Assembly: GCF_007673235.1 (NCBI RefSeq) | Contig: NZ_VDZH01000003.1 | Span: 469,168-533,167, forward strand | Origin: Curtobacterium pusillum | GTDB taxonomy: Bacteria > Actinomycetota > Actinomycetes > Actinomycetales > Microbacteriaceae | Direction: 5' to 3' | DNA: 64,000 nt | Part shown: positions 30,997-39,691 of the stretch, in pieces | How the letters are laid out: each line of letters opens with the position of its first letter | Numbering within the stretch: the first letter of the stretch is position 1 | Translations under genes and position numbers: made by a program | Notes under the pieces: model-generated | What the model saw: the letters and a program-made list of their open reading frames with translations, nothing else | The model's database searches: none | What the model was told of the DNA's origin: nothing

Positions 30997-32334
30997 CTAC
31001 CGCGTGAGCCGACTGCCCCGCTCGTGGCCTGCGGCCACGCCCCAGGCCATCGCCGCGTACACCGCGGCCGCGCCGGTCGGCACGCGCCGGAGCGCGCCGT
31101 CGACGTCCTCCTCGAGCCGGATGAGTCCCATCCGCCGCAGGTACGGCTCCTTCGCGGCCGATGCTGACCGGGCCGCGACGACGTCGTCGGCGAGTTCGAA
31201 CTCCTCGACGTTCCGACCGCCCGACGCGTACGACCAGTCCACGAAGTCGAACACCGGCCACCAGGTCCATCCGCGCACGTCGATGCCGTCCGCGACCACC
31301 GCCCGCACCGCCTTGACCGAGTCCCGCGCCCAACTCCCGCGGCGCTCGTCGTCACCCTCGGTGCTCGTCTCCGTGACGAGCACCGGCAGCCCGTAGCGAT
31401 CGGAGAAGGAGCGCAACGACTCCTCGAGGCCGGACGCCCAGCGGTCGTGGGTGTGCTGGACCGTCCCGGCGGCCGTCGCGACGAGGGTGCGCGGGGTGAG
31501 GTCGGGGTAGTAGTTGACGCCGAGCAGGTCGATCGTGACCGCACCCTCGACCAGGGCGGCGAGCGCTTCCGGTGCAGCGCCGTTCCGGAGGAGCCAGTCG
31601 TACGAGCGGTGCCCCGGGGTGACGCGGCCGAGGACGAGGTCGGTCGGGACGGTCCCGAGCTCGTTCAGGAGCGCTGCCTCGGCCACGAGTGCGGGATCCG
31701 AGGGGGTCCCGGCCGAGAACAGCGACGAGGCCTCGACGTGCACGATCCGGACGTCCGGGTTCTCGGCGCGCATGGCCGTGACGGACCGCTGGATGCCGTC
31801 GGCGATCCCGAGCACCACCCGGGTCCACCCCTCCCACCCGTGCAGCGCGGGCGGCCACACACCCCGGAGTCCGGCGAACGACGCGGTCGTGATCGGCTCG
31901 TTGAGCGGGGTGACGTGGTCGACGACGCCGGCGTACCGCGCCGCGAACGCCGCCGCGAAGTCCGCGACCGCGTCCGGGTAGCCGGGGTCCGCGAACGCTT
32001 CGTCGAGCCACGTCGGGGTGCCGTAGTGGACGAGGTCCGCGATCACGGTGAGGCCGAGCGCGGCCGCGTACGGCAACCGCTCGTCGAGCACCGACCAGTC
32101 GAAGACGCCCGGTGCCACGTGAGCCCGCGGCCAGTCCACGCCGTAGCGGAGCGCGGTCGCCCCGAGGTCCCGCACCTGGTCGAGGTCGGCACGCCAGGTG
32201 TCGTCGTGTCCGGTCAGGCGGTGCTCGTCGAGCGGGGCCATCGCGAACCGTTCGGGCGGGTACACGCAGGTGTCCTCGATCCCGGCGATCCACGTGAACG
32301 TCCCCGGAGCGAACGCCGGGTCGCGGCTGCTCAC
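30997..32334 (-). CDS. Glycoside hydrolase family 1-type beta-glycosidase
   Basis: 445-residue cytoplasmic TIM-barrel glycosidase (no signal peptide). The acid/base Glu is in TPLNEPITTASF near residue 143 and the nucleophile Glu in VLVTETSTEGD near 325; the usual ITENG is replaced by VTETS. RYGVDWPRAHVAPG and YGTPTWL also match GH1. GTG 32334 overlaps the permease stop (GTGA), making it the last gene of the LacI-controlled importer operon. It should split the imported oligosaccharide or aryl glycoside; exact linkage unknown. Confidence 0.85.
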   Translation of the reverse strand: MSSRDPAFAPGTFTWIAGIEDTCVYPPERFAMAPLDEHRLTGHDDTWRADLDQVRDLGATALRYGVDWPRAHVAPGVFDWSVLDERLPYAAALGLTVIADLVHYGTPTWLDEAFADPGYPDAVADFAAAFAARYAGVVDHVTPLNEPITTASFAGLRGVWPPALHGWEGWTRVVLGIADGIQRSVTAMRAENPDVRIVHVEASSLFSAGTPSDPALVAEAALLNELGTVPTDLVLGRVTPGHRSYDWLLRNGAAPEALAALVEGAVTIDLLGVNYYPDLTPRTLVATAAGTVQHTHDRWASGLEESLRSFSDRYGLPVLVTETSTEGDDERRGSWARDSVKAVRAVVADGIDVRGWTWWPVFDFVDWSYASGGRNVEEFELADDVVAARSASAAKEPYLRRMGLIRLEEDVDGALRRVPTGAAAVYAAMAWGVAAGHERGSRLTR

Positions 32335-33248
32335 TTCAGCCCCGTGGTGGCGACGCCCGCGACGAAGAACTTCTGGGCGAAGAAGAACCCGAGCGCGATG
32401 GGCAGCAGGGAGATCACGGCACCGGCGAGCAGGACCGCGTGGTCGGTGACGTGGGCGCCGCCGAAGAGCGTCAGCCCGGCGGGCAGCGTGAGCATGTCGT
32501 TCGAGGTCGTCACGACGAGCGGCCAGAGCAGGTCGTTCCAGAGCGCCATGCCGTTCAGCACCGCGACCGTCGCGATCGCCGGCTTCGCCAGGGGCAGGAT
32601 CACCTGCCAGTAGATCCTCCAGTGGCCGGCACCGTCGATGCGTGCGGCCTCGTCGAGCTCGGTGGGGATGTCGATGAAGAACTGCCGGAACAGGAAGATC
32701 CCGAACGCGCTCGTCGCCCGAGGGATGATGAGCCCCTGGTAGGTGTTCAGCCAGCCGAGGTGGAACAGCTCGACGAACACTGGGATGAGCGTCACCTGGA
32801 ACGGCACCATGAGCGTCGCGATGACGAGCACGAACGCGACGTTCCGTCCGACGAACCGCATCCGGGCGAGGGCGTAGGCGCACATCGAGTCGAACAGCAG
32901 CGTCAGGACGGTCGTCACGACGGTGAACACGAGGGAGTTGAGCAGCAGCCGCAGGAAGGGCAGCTGCGACCAGACACCCTCGTAGCCGTGCAGGGTGACG
33001 CTCGTCGGCAGGAGCGAGGCGGGGTGGCCGAACAGGTCGGCCTCGGACCGGAACGACCCGCTGACCATCCAGACGAACGGCACGAGGGCGAACACGAGTC
33101 CGACCCCGAGGTAGACCCACTTCAGGACGGAGCCGGTGCGCGCGGCACCGCTCCGGCGACCGGGTCGCCTCGGGTGCACGGCCTCCGGACTGGAGGCACG
33201 GGTCGGCTCCGCCACGGGCGGTCGCCGGACGCTCGCCTCAGTCGACAT
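32331..33248 (-). CDS. Carbohydrate ABC transporter permease (MalG-type)
   Basis: 305 residues, six membrane helices, with the EAA loop ELDEAARIDGAGHWRIYWQVI near residue 205 that docks the ATPase. A cytoplasmic basic tail of about 40 residues precedes TM1 and contains a stretch encoded by half of the dispersed repeat (33186-33201). It overlaps the other permease gene by 11 bp and the glycosidase gene by GTGA. No ATPase gene is present, so a shared MsiK/MalK-like ATPase elsewhere is expected, as usual in actinobacteria. Confidence 0.92.
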   Translation of the reverse strand: MSTEASVRRPPVAEPTRASSPEAVHPRRPGRRSGAARTGSVLKWVYLGVGLVFALVPFVWMVSGSFRSEADLFGHPASLLPTSVTLHGYEGVWSQLPFLRLLLNSLVFTVVTTVLTLLFDSMCAYALARMRFVGRNVAFVLVIATLMVPFQVTLIPVFVELFHLGWLNTYQGLIIPRATSAFGIFLFRQFFIDIPTELDEAARIDGAGHWRIYWQVILPLAKPAIATVAVLNGMALWNDLLWPLVVTTSNDMLTLPAGLTLFGGAHVTDHAVLLAGAVISLLPIALGFFFAQKFFVAGVATTGLK

Positions 33249-34206
33249 CGTCGTACCGGAAGAGCCGGAGCTGCAGGAGGGAGATGAGCATGATGATCAC
33301 GAAGAGGACCCAGGAGATCGCCGACGCGTAGCCGGTCTGGTAGTTGACGAACCCGTCGCGGTAGAGCAGGTTCACGAGGGTGTCGGTGTGGAAGACCGGG
33401 CCGCCCCCGGTCATCACGTACACGAGGTCGAAGACCTGGAACGACTGGATCGTCAGGATCATCGACGTGAAGAGCATGGTCGGCCGGATGCTCGGCAGGG
33501 TGATCCGCCAGACGGTCTGCCAGCGGTTCGCACCGTCGAGCTCGGCGGCCTCGTACCGTTCGGCCGGCACGCCCTTGAGCCCGGCGACGAAGAGGATCAT
33601 CGCGAACCCGATGCTCTTCCACACCGACACGAAGATGATCGTCGGCAGGGCGAGCGAGGTGGACTGCAGCCAGGCGACGCTCGGCAGGCCGAGCATGGTG
33701 GTGATGCCGCCGACCAGCCCGATGTCGGGGTCGAGCAGGAACTTCCACACGAGCCCGATCGTCACGAGCGACACGATCGTCGGGAAGAAGAACACCGACC
33801 GGACGATCCGGTTCGCCAGGGTGTCCCGCTGCAGCAGCAGGGCGGCGACGAAGCCGAGGACGACCAGCAGCACGACCGACACGATCGTGTACTCGAGCGT
33901 GATCCGCAGTGCGTTCCAGAACTGCTGGTCGTGGAACAGCTGCACGTAGTTCCCGAAGCCGACGAACGGTTGCGAGACCGCGCCGACTGTCCAGTCGAAG
34001 AACGAGTAGTAGAGCGACCGCAGGATCGGGAAGACGACGAACGCGCCGAGGATGAGCAGTGACGGGGCCATGAAGAGCCAGGCCGGCTGGAACCGACGCT
34101 GTCGACGGCGAGTGGGTCGCGCCTCCAGGCTGCTCGTCCGGCCGGAGGCCGGGGCCCCGCCACGCGGCGTGCGTGGCGGGGCCGAACCGGTGATCTGGTC
34201 GGTCAC
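33238..34206 (-). CDS. Sugar ABC transporter permease (MalF-type)
   Basis: 322 residues from GTG 34206, which overlaps the binding-protein stop (GTGA). An approximately 40-residue Arg/Pro-rich cytoplasmic tail is followed by TM1 AWLFMAPSLLILGAFVVFPIL and five further helices; the EAA loop is RYEAAELDGANRWQTVWRIT (conserved E-A-A-x-x-D-G-A). The tail segment SSLEARP is encoded by a half copy of the dispersed repeat (34118-34130). It forms the membrane channel with the MalG-type partner. Confidence 0.92.
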   Translation of the reverse strand: MTDQITGSAPPRTPRGGAPASGRTSSLEARPTRRRQRRFQPAWLFMAPSLLILGAFVVFPILRSLYYSFFDWTVGAVSQPFVGFGNYVQLFHDQQFWNALRITLEYTIVSVVLLVVLGFVAALLLQRDTLANRIVRSVFFFPTIVSLVTIGLVWKFLLDPDIGLVGGITTMLGLPSVAWLQSTSLALPTIIFVSVWKSIGFAMILFVAGLKGVPAERYEAAELDGANRWQTVWRITLPSIRPTMLFTSMILTIQSFQVFDLVYVMTGGGPVFHTDTLVNLLYRDGFVNYQTGYASAISWVLFVIIMLISLLQLRLFRYDDVD

Positions 34207-35465
34207 TGGCTGCAGCCGGTGAGACCGTCGATCGTCTGACCGGCGGACTTGGTGGCGTCGGCGAGGGACTTGCCGCGGGTGATCTCGCCGATGAGCGGGA
34301 CGTACCCGTCGGAGTCGACCTTCGTGGCGCTCGGCACGTGCGGCAGGTACAGGCGCGAGTCCGGCACCTGGCTGGCGAACACGGACACCGTGGGATCTGC
34401 CTTGAGTTTCGCGTCGTCGGACAGGTCGGTGCGCAGCGGCGGGAAGCCGGTCTGCAGCGAGAACTTCTGCTGCGCGCTCTTCGAGGTCCAGTAGGCGAGG
34501 AACTCCTGCGCCTGCTCCGGGTACTTCGTCTTCGCCGAGATCGACAGCGGTGCGATCGAGCCGAGCGTGGTCGACTTGCCGTCGACGCCCACCGGGACCT
34601 CCACGATGCCGAGGTCGATGCCGGCCGACTTGTAGCCGGGCGCTGCCCACGGTCCGTTGATCTCCATCGCGGCCTTGCCGGCCGAGAACAGCGAGTCGGC
34701 CTCGGCGCCGGTGAGTCCGACCGGGCTGACCTTGTCCTTCGCGACGAGGTCGGCCCAGGTCTTCAGGGACTGCTGCCCGTCACTGGTCTGCAGGACGCTG
34801 CAGTTCTTGCCGTTCACGATGTCGCCGCCCTCGAGCCACTGCAGCACCGGCCACATCTGGATCGTCTGGTTGTCGGCGAGCGCGATGCCGTACTTGCCAC
34901 CCGTGGTGAGCTTCTTCGCGTCGGTCGCCATCTCCTGCACCGTGGTCGGCGGGTTCGCGATGCCGGCGTCCTGGAAGAGCTTCTTGTTGTAGTACAGGCT
35001 CAGCGTGGCGAAGTTCGCCGGGACGCCGTAGAGCTTGCCGTCGTAGGTGAACTCCTTGACGGTGCCGGGGGCGAACTCGGACGTGTTGATCTTGCCGTCG
35101 CCGCTGCCCGTGTTCGTGATGGCCATCACCGAGTTCGTCTTGACGTACTGGGCGACGGCGTTCGGGTCCGAGCTCACCGCAGCGACGTCCGGGCCCTGGC
35201 CGGTGAGCCAGGCCGACGGCAGCTTCTGCTGGATGGTGTCCCACGGCTGGACGGTCATCTCGACCTTGATGTCCGGGTGGGCCTTCTCGAAGTCCTTGAC
35301 GATCGTGGCGTAGCCGGGGCGGTCGCCGCCGGTGAACCCGGTCCAGACCTTGAGGGTGACGGGGCCGTCGGTGCTGGCGTTGCCGCCGGCCGAACAGCCG
35401 GTCAGGGCCAGGGCCGCCACGGCGGCGAAGGCTCCGACCGCGAGGGTCGCGCGTGCGTGCTTCAT
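34203..35465 (-). CDS. Sugar ABC transporter substrate-binding lipoprotein
   Basis: 420 residues. Lipoprotein signal MKHARATLAVGAFAAVAAL then lipobox LTGC with Cys23. The mature part has the family 1 solute-binding pattern: VTLKVWTGFTGGDRPGYATI (extracellular_solute-binding type), VAAVSSDPN, GKLYGVPANFATLSLYYNKKLF near 145-165 and INGPWAAPGY near 275. ATG 35465 follows AAAGGAGCG. It captures an oligosaccharide outside the cell for the two permeases. The LacI gene lies 80 bp upstream on the same strand. Confidence 0.94.
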   Translation of the reverse strand: MKHARATLAVGAFAAVAALALTGCSAGGNASTDGPVTLKVWTGFTGGDRPGYATIVKDFEKAHPDIKVEMTVQPWDTIQQKLPSAWLTGQGPDVAAVSSDPNAVAQYVKTNSVMAITNTGSGDGKINTSEFAPGTVKEFTYDGKLYGVPANFATLSLYYNKKLFQDAGIANPPTTVQEMATDAKKLTTGGKYGIALADNQTIQMWPVLQWLEGGDIVNGKNCSVLQTSDGQQSLKTWADLVAKDKVSPVGLTGAEADSLFSAGKAAMEINGPWAAPGYKSAGIDLGIVEVPVGVDGKSTTLGSIAPLSISAKTKYPEQAQEFLAYWTSKSAQQKFSLQTGFPPLRTDLSDDAKLKADPTVSVFASQVPDSRLYLPHVPSATKVDSDGYVPLIGEITRGKSLADATKSAGQTIDGLTGCSQ

Positions 35466-35545
35466 CGGGGAACGCTCCTTTGCGTTGCTGTGCTCGCAGG
35501 GTGGTGTGGTGTTCGGTGTTCGTGTTCGGTGTTGGGTGCGCCCGG

Positions 35546-36595
35546 TCAGGTCCGGACGCGTTCCGCGTCGGGGTCGCACCCGCACGAGGCGCGGACGACG
35601 AGCTCGACGGGGAGTTCGGTGTGGGCGGGCTGGCCGCCACGGTGGTCGACGAGGTCGAAGAGTCGCTCGGTCGCGATGCGGCCCATCTCCTCCGCCGGGA
35701 CGCGCACGGTGGTGATGCCCGGCGTCGTCACGCGTGCGAGTCCGAAGTCGTCGAAGCCGACGACCGAGACGTCGCCCGGCACGTCGACTCCGGCGCGACG
35801 GAGGGTGTGCAGCCCACCGACCGCCATGTCGTCGTTCGCGAAGACGACGCCGTCCGGCCGGGTCGACGGGTCCCCGTGCACCATCTGCTCCATCGCGGTG
35901 GCGCCAGAGGCCTCGGAGAGGTCGCCCTCGATCACGGAGACGTCGGTCAGGCCGTGCCGTGCGGCCGCGCGGAGGAAGCCCTCGCGACGGTCGAGGCCGG
36001 TCTGGTGGTCGAGCGTGCCGGTGACGTGCAGCAGACGACGGCGTCCGTGCACCTCGACCAGGTGGTCCACGAGCCGCTCGGTCGCGGCGACGTCGTCGAT
36101 GCCGACCGTCACCGCGCCGGACAGGTGCGGGTAGTTGCCGATGAGGACGGCGGGCAGCCCGCTCGCGACGAGGCCCTGCACGTGGTCGTCCTCGATCGCG
36201 GCACTGGTGACGATAGCGCCGTCGGCCGTCCGGGAGCGCATCACGCGCTCGTAGGCGACGTCGCCCGAGGACGTGTCGGCGTTCGTCGACACGATGACCT
36301 GCGCGTCGTGGGCGTTCGCCGCGGTCGACATCCCGGTGAGGACGTGCATGAAGTACAGGTGGCCGAAGACGTGCGCGGACGAGTTCGGGACGATGAGGGC
36401 GACGGCGTCGGCGCGCTGGCTGCGGAGTGCCCGGCCCGCGGAGCTCGGGACGTACCCGAGTTCGTCGGCGGCGCGGCGGACCGCTTCGCGGGTCCGTTCG
36501 CTGATGCGGTCGTGGCCGGCGAGGGCCATGCTCGCCGCGGCGGACGTCACGCCGACCTTCGCGGCGACGTCCTTCAGGGTGACGGACTTCGGCAT
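35546..36595 (-). CDS. LacI family transcriptional regulator
   Basis: 349 residues: HTH VTLKDVAAKVGVTSAAASMALAG plus hinge (residues 5-60, SSAGRALRSQRAD), then the periplasmic-binding-protein-like ligand domain with NSSAHVFGHLYF, VIGNYP-like segment VLIGNYPHL, and VVFANDDMAVGGL. ATG 36595. Two 12-bp operators of TTAATCGATTAA type lie 26-70 bp upstream, and a third precedes the secreted arabinofuranosidase gene at 39.6 kb. It probably represses itself, the importer and that enzyme until an arabino-oligosaccharide or similar sugar binds (inference). Confidence 0.93.
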   Translation of the reverse strand: MPKSVTLKDVAAKVGVTSAAASMALAGHDRISERTREAVRRAADELGYVPSSAGRALRSQRADAVALIVPNSSAHVFGHLYFMHVLTGMSTAANAHDAQVIVSTNADTSSGDVAYERVMRSRTADGAIVTSAAIEDDHVQGLVASGLPAVLIGNYPHLSGAVTVGIDDVAATERLVDHLVEVHGRRRLLHVTGTLDHQTGLDRREGFLRAAARHGLTDVSVIEGDLSEASGATAMEQMVHGDPSTRPDGVVFANDDMAVGGLHTLRRAGVDVPGDVSVVGFDDFGLARVTTPGITTVRVPAEEMGRIATERLFDLVDHRGGQPAHTELPVELVVRASCGCDPDAERVRT

Positions 36596-36620
36596 GACGC
36601 CTCCTCTTCTCGGGGATGCT

Positions 36621-36665
36621 TTATCGATTAACTGGCATCATCATGCACCTGCTTAATCGATGAAG
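36621..36665. promoter_or_regulatory. Two LacI operators upstream of lacI/importer operon
   Basis: TTTATCGATTAA (36621-36632) and TTAATCGATGAA (36654-36665); centres 33 bp apart, about three helical turns. Read on the appropriate strands, both fit (A/G)C or AG + TTAATCGATNAA + GC. The same motif occurs at 39595-39606. Confidence 0.82.
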
Positions 36666-36699
36666 CAAGCGTTGTCCGAAAACGCACGCCCTGCGGGAG

Positions 36700-37497
36700 T
36701 CAGTCGCGTCGCAGTGCTTGCTTGTTCCACGCGTCGAGCACGGTGATCAACTCGTCCTGGAAGCGGTTCAGCAGGAATGCAACGGCCCTGTTGGCGACGA
36801 CCGGCAGGGGTTCCCCCGCCCACGACCGGCTCTCATCGCGCATGATGTCCCGACGATCGTCGAGGATCGCTGGCCACGGCGAACCGGGTTCGCGGTAGTA
36901 CGGCACCCGATCCGGGTCCATCCCATCGGGAAGACTCGCGAGCAGCCGCGCGTCGATGTTCTCCAGGTGACCGCTCACCAGGTCGTCGAACACGGAGTCG
37001 TCGGATGAGTCGTCCGGATCCTCGAAGTGCGTGTACGCCGCGAACTGGGCAGCGCTGGACAGCCAGGTCCCCTCGTCGGTCAGCCGGCTCACCGCAGCTC
37101 GGGCGTCGGGGTCGGGTGCGTTCTCCGGCCCGTTGGGCATGGTGACGCCGTAGGCACGGAGCAGGCCGACCTCGGTCTCGAGCCGCGTCAGCGCCTCACT
37201 GAGCTTCTCCTGTCGGCTCGCACGACGTTGCTCGTCTTCGGCGGGGATCTGCAGGAGCTCGTCGCGGAACCGAGTGCTCGTCAGCGCCCACACCGTTCGT
37301 GCTTCGGTGACGACGGCGCGCGCGTGGTCGACGAGGCCCTGCATCCGGCCCGCGAGGTACGCCTCGCGCTCCTGGCGGACCTGGTTCGCCGCGATCGAGG
37401 CGGACTGCCGCCCCACGAACAGCGCCACGAGGACGCTCACGATGACCGCTGCGCCCGACGACGCTGCGCCGATCCAGTCTGCTGTGGTCCCACCCAT
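36700..37497 (-). CDS. Hypothetical single-span membrane protein
   Basis: 265 residues. One N-terminal membrane helix (about residues 8-28: AASSGAAVIVSVLVALFVG) is followed by a long cytoplasmic helical region with a predicted coiled coil (about 35-110, RQEREAYLAGRMQG, EDEQRRASRQEKLSEALTRLE). No catalytic motif or known family. Proteins of this design occur singly in actinobacterial genomes; context between LacI and arabinofuranosidase genes gives no clear role. Confidence 0.7.
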   Translation of the reverse strand: MGGTTADWIGAASSGAAVIVSVLVALFVGRQSASIAANQVRQEREAYLAGRMQGLVDHARAVVTEARTVWALTSTRFRDELLQIPAEDEQRRASRQEKLSEALTRLETEVGLLRAYGVTMPNGPENAPDPDARAAVSRLTDEGTWLSSAAQFAAYTHFEDPDDSSDDSVFDDLVSGHLENIDARLLASLPDGMDPDRVPYYREPGSPWPAILDDRRDIMRDESRSWAGEPLPVVANRAVAFLLNRFQDELITVLDAWNKQALRRD

Positions 37498-37593
37498 GTG
37501 TGCTGCCCCTCCCCGACGTGCTCACGGTAGCGGATGAGTGCACGGCACGACGGCATCCTCACCGACAGGTGTCGGCTCGTGAGCTGCGGAACG

Positions 37594-37639
37594 ACGGACT
37601 GGAGGCGCGGTGCCAGCTGGCACCGCGCCTCCTGTCCGT
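37594..37639. repeat. Dispersed palindrome copy 6 (terminator-like)
   Basis: Two 23-bp arms ACGGACTGGAGGCGCGGTGCCAG-like (37594-37616) and its complement (37617-37639) meet with no spacer and one mismatch at 37633. It lies 9 bp beyond the arabinofuranosidase stop (minus strand) and is likely its transcription terminator. Confidence 0.87.
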
Positions 37640-37647
37640 CACCTGGT

Positions 37648-39534
37648 TCAGTTGAAGCTGAACACCTGCGGCTGCTGCCCGTTGCAGTCGTAGAGCTGCA
37701 GCGGCGTCGCGTTCGCGGTGTTGCCCGACGGCACGTCGAGGCACCGACCGGACTGCGGGTTCAGCACGGAACCGTTCGCCTGCGGCACCCACTGCTGCCC
37801 ACCGACGCCGTTGCACGTGTACAGCTCCAGGTGCGAGCCGTTCGCCGTCGCGTTGCCGTCGACGTCCAGGCAGCGCCCGAGCGTCCGGATCGTGTGGTCA
37901 GCCGCGTTGTAGGCCCACTGCTGGTCCGTGGTCTGCTCGTCGGTCAGCAGCGTCTGGCAGTCGTAGACCTGGACCTGCTGGCCGTTCTGCTGCAGGTCGT
38001 TGCCGGCCACGTCGACGCACTTGGACCCGATCGTCCCGATCGGGACCGCGGCGACGAACTTCTGCGCCTGGTTGCCGTTGCAGTCGTAGATCTGCAGCGC
38101 CGTGCCGTTGGCCGTGTTGCCCGACGGGTCGTCGAGGCACCGACCGGACTGCGGGTTCTTGATCGAGCCGTCCGGCTGGACGATCCACTGCTGCCCGCCG
38201 ACACCGTTGCAGTCGTAGAGCTCGACGTGGGTGCCGTTCGCCGTGCCGTTGCCGTTGACGTCCAGGCACCGACCGAGCGTGCTCAGCGTGTGCGCGCCGT
38301 AGACGCTGCCGAGCCAGTGCTGGTCGGCAGCGAGCGTCTGGCAGTCGTACAGCTGCACGACCGCGGTGTTCCCACCGGTGTCGTCACCGTCGACGTCGAC
38401 GCACTTGCCGCCGGGGCCGGTGATCGCCGCCCCCGGGCCGCCGCCCGTAGACACGCCCTGGTAGTTCTGCGCCACGACGTTCGACTGCACGGCATTGTCC
38501 GCCGCGTCGGAGGAGTACCCGGTGGTCATCACACCCTCGAAGAACGACTCCGTACCGCGGTTCGAGTTGTCGCCGCCGGCGCCGAGCACGATCGAGCCCT
38601 CGAGCTTCATCGGCGTGTAGCCCTGGCCGTCACCGTCCTTGTCCGTCGGCAGCGCCCCCTCGTACCACTTCGACAGCGAACCGGACTGCGCGTTCCCGCC
38701 CTTCAGCGCGAAGTTCGCGACGCCGTCGTTCTTGAGGAGCGCCGTGACGAACTTCGACGAGTTGCCGGTGTTCGCGGTGTTGATCGCGGTCTTCCCCTCG
38801 TAGACCCCGTTCTCCAGGTCGGCCTGCACCCACGGGCCGCGGCCGGCGCTGCCCTTGCCATTGAGCATCGACAGGTTGAGCGCGTCCATGTGCCCCTTGC
38901 CGGTGTCCTTCTCCTGCGTCTCGACGTTGCCGAAGTCCGAACAGCAGCCGTGGTTCACGTTCGTGCCGCTGGCGACCTCGTACATCGACTCCGGGCTGGC
39001 GCCGCGCGCCGTGCCCTTCGCCAGCGTGCTCGAGATCCGGTACGCGACCCCCGGCGGCATGAAGACGCCGTAGGCCTTGTGCCCGGCGACCGTGATCGGC
39101 AGCGCCGTGGCGTTCGCGGCAACGTTCGCCGGGCCGGCGTCGCCCGCGGGCGCCACGGTCAGGTCGTTGTGGTTCGCCGACTGGTCGTAGATCTTCGGGA
39201 TGGTGCACGTCGTGCCCGAGCAGAACGCGTCCTGCGTCGCGGCGTTCGCGTACCCGCCGGCTGCGAGCAGCCCGACGTTGGTGGTCGCGCCGTCCGAGGC
39301 GCGGCGCACCTGGTAGAGCGGTCCGTTGTAGGAGGAGTACAGCGCCCTGGTGGAGCTGTACGCGGCGACGCACGAGGTGCCGGCGCTGCCGTAGGTGTCG
39401 CAAGGGCCGTTCGTGGCGGCGTCGGCGGTGGTCGCGCCGAGTGTCGTGGTGAACAGGCTCCCGGCGATGAGCGCGAGGGCTCCGAGTGTGGCGGCGACTC
39501 TGCGCCGTGGTCTCGAGATCGACCCGATGTGCAT
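37648..39534 (-). CDS. Secreted GH54-type alpha-L-arabinofuranosidase with two ricin-type lectin domains
   Basis: 628 residues. A Sec signal (basic RPRRR, hydrophobic core, cleavage after ADAA near 40) is followed by the AbfB-type catalytic domain at about 42-365: NGPCDTYGSAGTSCVAAYSS, ALYSSYNGPLYQVRRASDG and RGTESFFEGVMTTG match GH54 arabinofuranosidases (B-type). Two ricin/CBM13 domains follow (about 374-495 and 501-628), each with three GxCLDVxG and QxW/F-like repeats. It should remove arabinose side chains from arabinan or arabinoxylan outside the cell. A LacI operator lies about 60 bp upstream. Confidence 0.9.
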   Translation of the reverse strand: MHIGSISRPRRRVAATLGALALIAGSLFTTTLGATTADAATNGPCDTYGSAGTSCVAAYSSTRALYSSYNGPLYQVRRASDGATTNVGLLAAGGYANAATQDAFCSGTTCTIPKIYDQSANHNDLTVAPAGDAGPANVAANATALPITVAGHKAYGVFMPPGVAYRISSTLAKGTARGASPESMYEVASGTNVNHGCCSDFGNVETQEKDTGKGHMDALNLSMLNGKGSAGRGPWVQADLENGVYEGKTAINTANTGNSSKFVTALLKNDGVANFALKGGNAQSGSLSKWYEGALPTDKDGDGQGYTPMKLEGSIVLGAGGDNSNRGTESFFEGVMTTGYSSDAADNAVQSNVVAQNYQGVSTGGGPGAAITGPGGKCVDVDGDDTGGNTAVVQLYDCQTLAADQHWLGSVYGAHTLSTLGRCLDVNGNGTANGTHVELYDCNGVGGQQWIVQPDGSIKNPQSGRCLDDPSGNTANGTALQIYDCNGNQAQKFVAAVPIGTIGSKCVDVAGNDLQQNGQQVQVYDCQTLLTDEQTTDQQWAYNAADHTIRTLGRCLDVDGNATANGSHLELYTCNGVGGQQWVPQANGSVLNPQSGRCLDVPSGNTANATPLQLYDCNGQQPQVFSFN

Positions 39535-39594
39535 GGTGGTGCGTCCTTCCGAGCGTCATTGCTGAGGGGAACGGTTGATCGTCGGGTGGGTTGC

Positions 39595-39606
39595 TTAATC
39601 GATTAA
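39595..39606. promoter_or_regulatory. LacI operator upstream of the arabinofuranosidase gene
   Basis: TTAATCGATTAA, a perfect 12-bp palindrome flanked GC..CC, 61 bp before the ATG. It matches both operators upstream of the LacI gene at 36.6 kb, so the secreted enzyme and the importer are probably one regulon. Confidence 0.82.
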
Positions 39607-39691
39607 CCAGAATCAACGCTACTCCGCGTGGGTGCGCTTGTCCGATGCGGTGTCCGCGATGTGCACGTGGGCGTCGTGCCAGGCTGGTCGG

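Noticed and set aside
35466..35545. GTGTTCG-type direct repeats before the substrate-binding protein gene
   Set aside because: Short, imperfect, with no dyad matching the LacI operator; probably the leader between lacI and the next gene, with no clear signal.
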